A stretch of DNA of 64,000 nucleotides from Bacillus sp. 03113 (lineage in GTDB: Bacteria > Bacillota > Bacilli > Bacillales > Cytobacillaceae): assembly GCF_006546985.1 (NCBI RefSeq), contig NZ_VATK01000007.1, positions 124,001 through 188,000 of the forward strand, written 5' to 3'. Made by a program: the position numbers and the translations under genes. This document shows, piece by piece, positions 63,161-64,000 of this stretch. Within the stretch, counting starts at the first letter, position 1. The number at the start of each line of letters is the position of its first letter. Under the pieces are notes generated by a model. It was not told the DNA's origin. It worked only from the letters and a program-made list of their open reading frames with translations, and did not search any database.

Positions 63161-64000
63161 TTACGGCACTTCATGTCCCATTGAGCTGTGCAAAATATCA
63201 AACCATTGGTCAAGTGTCAGCTTAAATTTTAGCGATCGAACGGCACTGTCAATTCGATGAGTTTTACCTGAACCGACAATTGGCATCATCTTTGCAGGGT
63301 GATTTAATAACCATGCATAAAGGACTTCATCCATACTATTAGCATCTATTTCCTCCTGCACTTTTGTTAAAGTATCACGAAGCCTAGCTGCTTTTTCATC
63401 TTGGCTCGTAAAAATTTTCCCTCCAGCAAGAGGAGACCAAATCATCGGAGCAACTCTTTTTTCCAAGCATAAATTCAAGGTCCCATCTTCAATATTTTCT
63501 AACTGATAAGCAGATACTTCTATTTGATTCGTGATCAGCGGAAAGTCTAGATAAGACTGCAGCATATTCCATTGATGCTGTTTAAAATTGGATACCCCAA
63601 ACGAACGTACTTTTCCAGATTCCTTAAGCTCAACAAATGCCTCAGCAACTTCCTCAGGATTCATAAATGGATCAGGGCGATGAATGAGTAATGTATCTAT
63701 GTAGTCTGTTTGAAAATTTTTTAACGATTGTTCAACAGATAAAAGGATATGCTTTTTACTTGTATTATAATGATGAGATTGATGTGCAGGGCGGTTCGGT
63801 GAAGGTATCACTATACCGCATTTTGTGACAATTTCCATTTTATCTCGTAGTTCTGGTTTTAAAGAAAGGGCGTCTCCAAATAATTTTTCGCAAGTATATG
63901 ATCCGTAAAGATCTGCGTGATCAAAGGTTGTAATCCCTTTTTCTAAACAATGCTCAATAAGTGATAAGGTTTCCTGGTCTGAATAGTCCCAATCGGCTAA
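63161..64000 (-). CDS. Aldo/keto reductase (YdhF-like), N-terminus outside the window
   Basis: The minus frame is open through the right edge, so the N-terminus lies outside; 279 residues are visible. The catalytic tetrad can be seen: Asp and Tyr in FDHADLYGSYTCEKLFG, Lys in EIVTKCGIV and His in TLLIHRPDP. GSGKT with RIDSAVRSLKF near the end is the NADPH-binding site (given in parts). It reduces aldehydes or ketones in the cytosol; substrate unknown. Confidence 0.9.
   Translation of the reverse strand, partial: LADWDYSDQETLSLIEHCLEKGITTFDHADLYGSYTCEKLFGDALSLKPELRDKMEIVTKCGIVIPSPNRPAHQSHHYNTSKKHILLSVEQSLKNFQTDYIDTLLIHRPDPFMNPEEVAEAFVELKESGKVRSFGVSNFKQHQWNMLQSYLDFPLITNQIEVSAYQLENIEDGTLNLCLEKRVAPMIWSPLAGGKIFTSQDEKAARLRDTLTKVQEEIDANSMDEVLYAWLLNHPAKMMPIVGSGKTHRIDSAVRSLKFKLTLDQWFDILHSSMGHEVP

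Overview
The window looks like a low-GC Bacillaceae (Bacillus-type) chromosome. The gene families are Bacillus ones (kipI-kipA-kipR, potABCD, YhcN/YlaJ lipoprotein, UPF0173 hydrolase). Ribosome binding sites are strong AAGGAGG types, TTG starts are frequent, and Fur, PerR, Pho and NagR sites of Bacillus type can be read upstream of the expected genes. No rRNA, tRNA, CRISPR array, intact insertion sequence or prophage was seen. All functional calls are made by eye from protein motifs and gene order; no database search was run.

Layout. 1-5.7 kb: 5-oxoprolinase (pxp/kip) operon with a metal-transporter tail, YcsI, PxpB, PxpC, a biotin carrier protein, a biotin carboxylase and the IclR regulator KipR. 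5.7-11.7 kb: BASS transporter, UPF0173 hydrolase, HxlR regulator, FAD monooxygenase, and a MarR regulator with a 14-TM drug exporter. 11.7-17.4 kb: potABCD spermidine/putrescine importer and glpD. 17.4-20.6 kb: Fur-box-controlled ferric siderophore uptake genes. 20.7-24.1 kb: a HepT/MntA toxin-antitoxin pair, a nitrilase-family amidase, and a HAD hydrolase gene broken by an in-frame stop. 24.5-28.3 kb: ArsR-MFS pair and a second MFS exporter. 28.3-29.0 kb: a non-coding stretch with 53-bp tandem hairpin repeats and Pho-box-like repeats. 29.0-32.0 kb: phoX-tatA-tatC phosphate-scavenging and Tat-export operon.

32.0-38.3 kb: an AbrB/Doc toxin-antitoxin pair ending in a long palindrome, an EEP-family hydrolase, an ABC-2 exporter operon and an EamA transporter. 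38.3-44.4 kb: MocR regulator, acetyltransferase, UppP, and a MerR-controlled tautomerase/CMD/MFS divergon. 44.7-52.4 kb: GrpB protein, PerR-box catalase, acetyltransferase, Fe-S-flavoprotein-like protein, EamA transporter, Lrp regulator, cysteine hydrolase, nucleotidyltransferase and spore lipoprotein. 52.5-60.1 kb: WYL regulator with an AHSA1 protein, PPOX protein, coiled-coil protein, M20 amidohydrolase, ArsR-MFS pair and a transglutaminase-like protein. 60.1-64.0 kb: nagA-nagB-nagR amino-sugar operon with a NagR operator, and a truncated aldo/keto reductase.

The overall picture is an accessory-rich but chromosomal region: many regulator-exporter pairs, nutrient scavenging (oxoproline, polyamine, iron, phosphate, GlcNAc), peroxide defence and two toxin-antitoxin modules. 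I saw no clearly new multi-gene system. The best candidates for a second look are the biotin carboxylase pair inside the oxoprolinase operon, the 57-bp palindrome that contains the end of doc, the tandem terminator-like repeats before phoX, and the tatA/tatC intercistronic hairpin.
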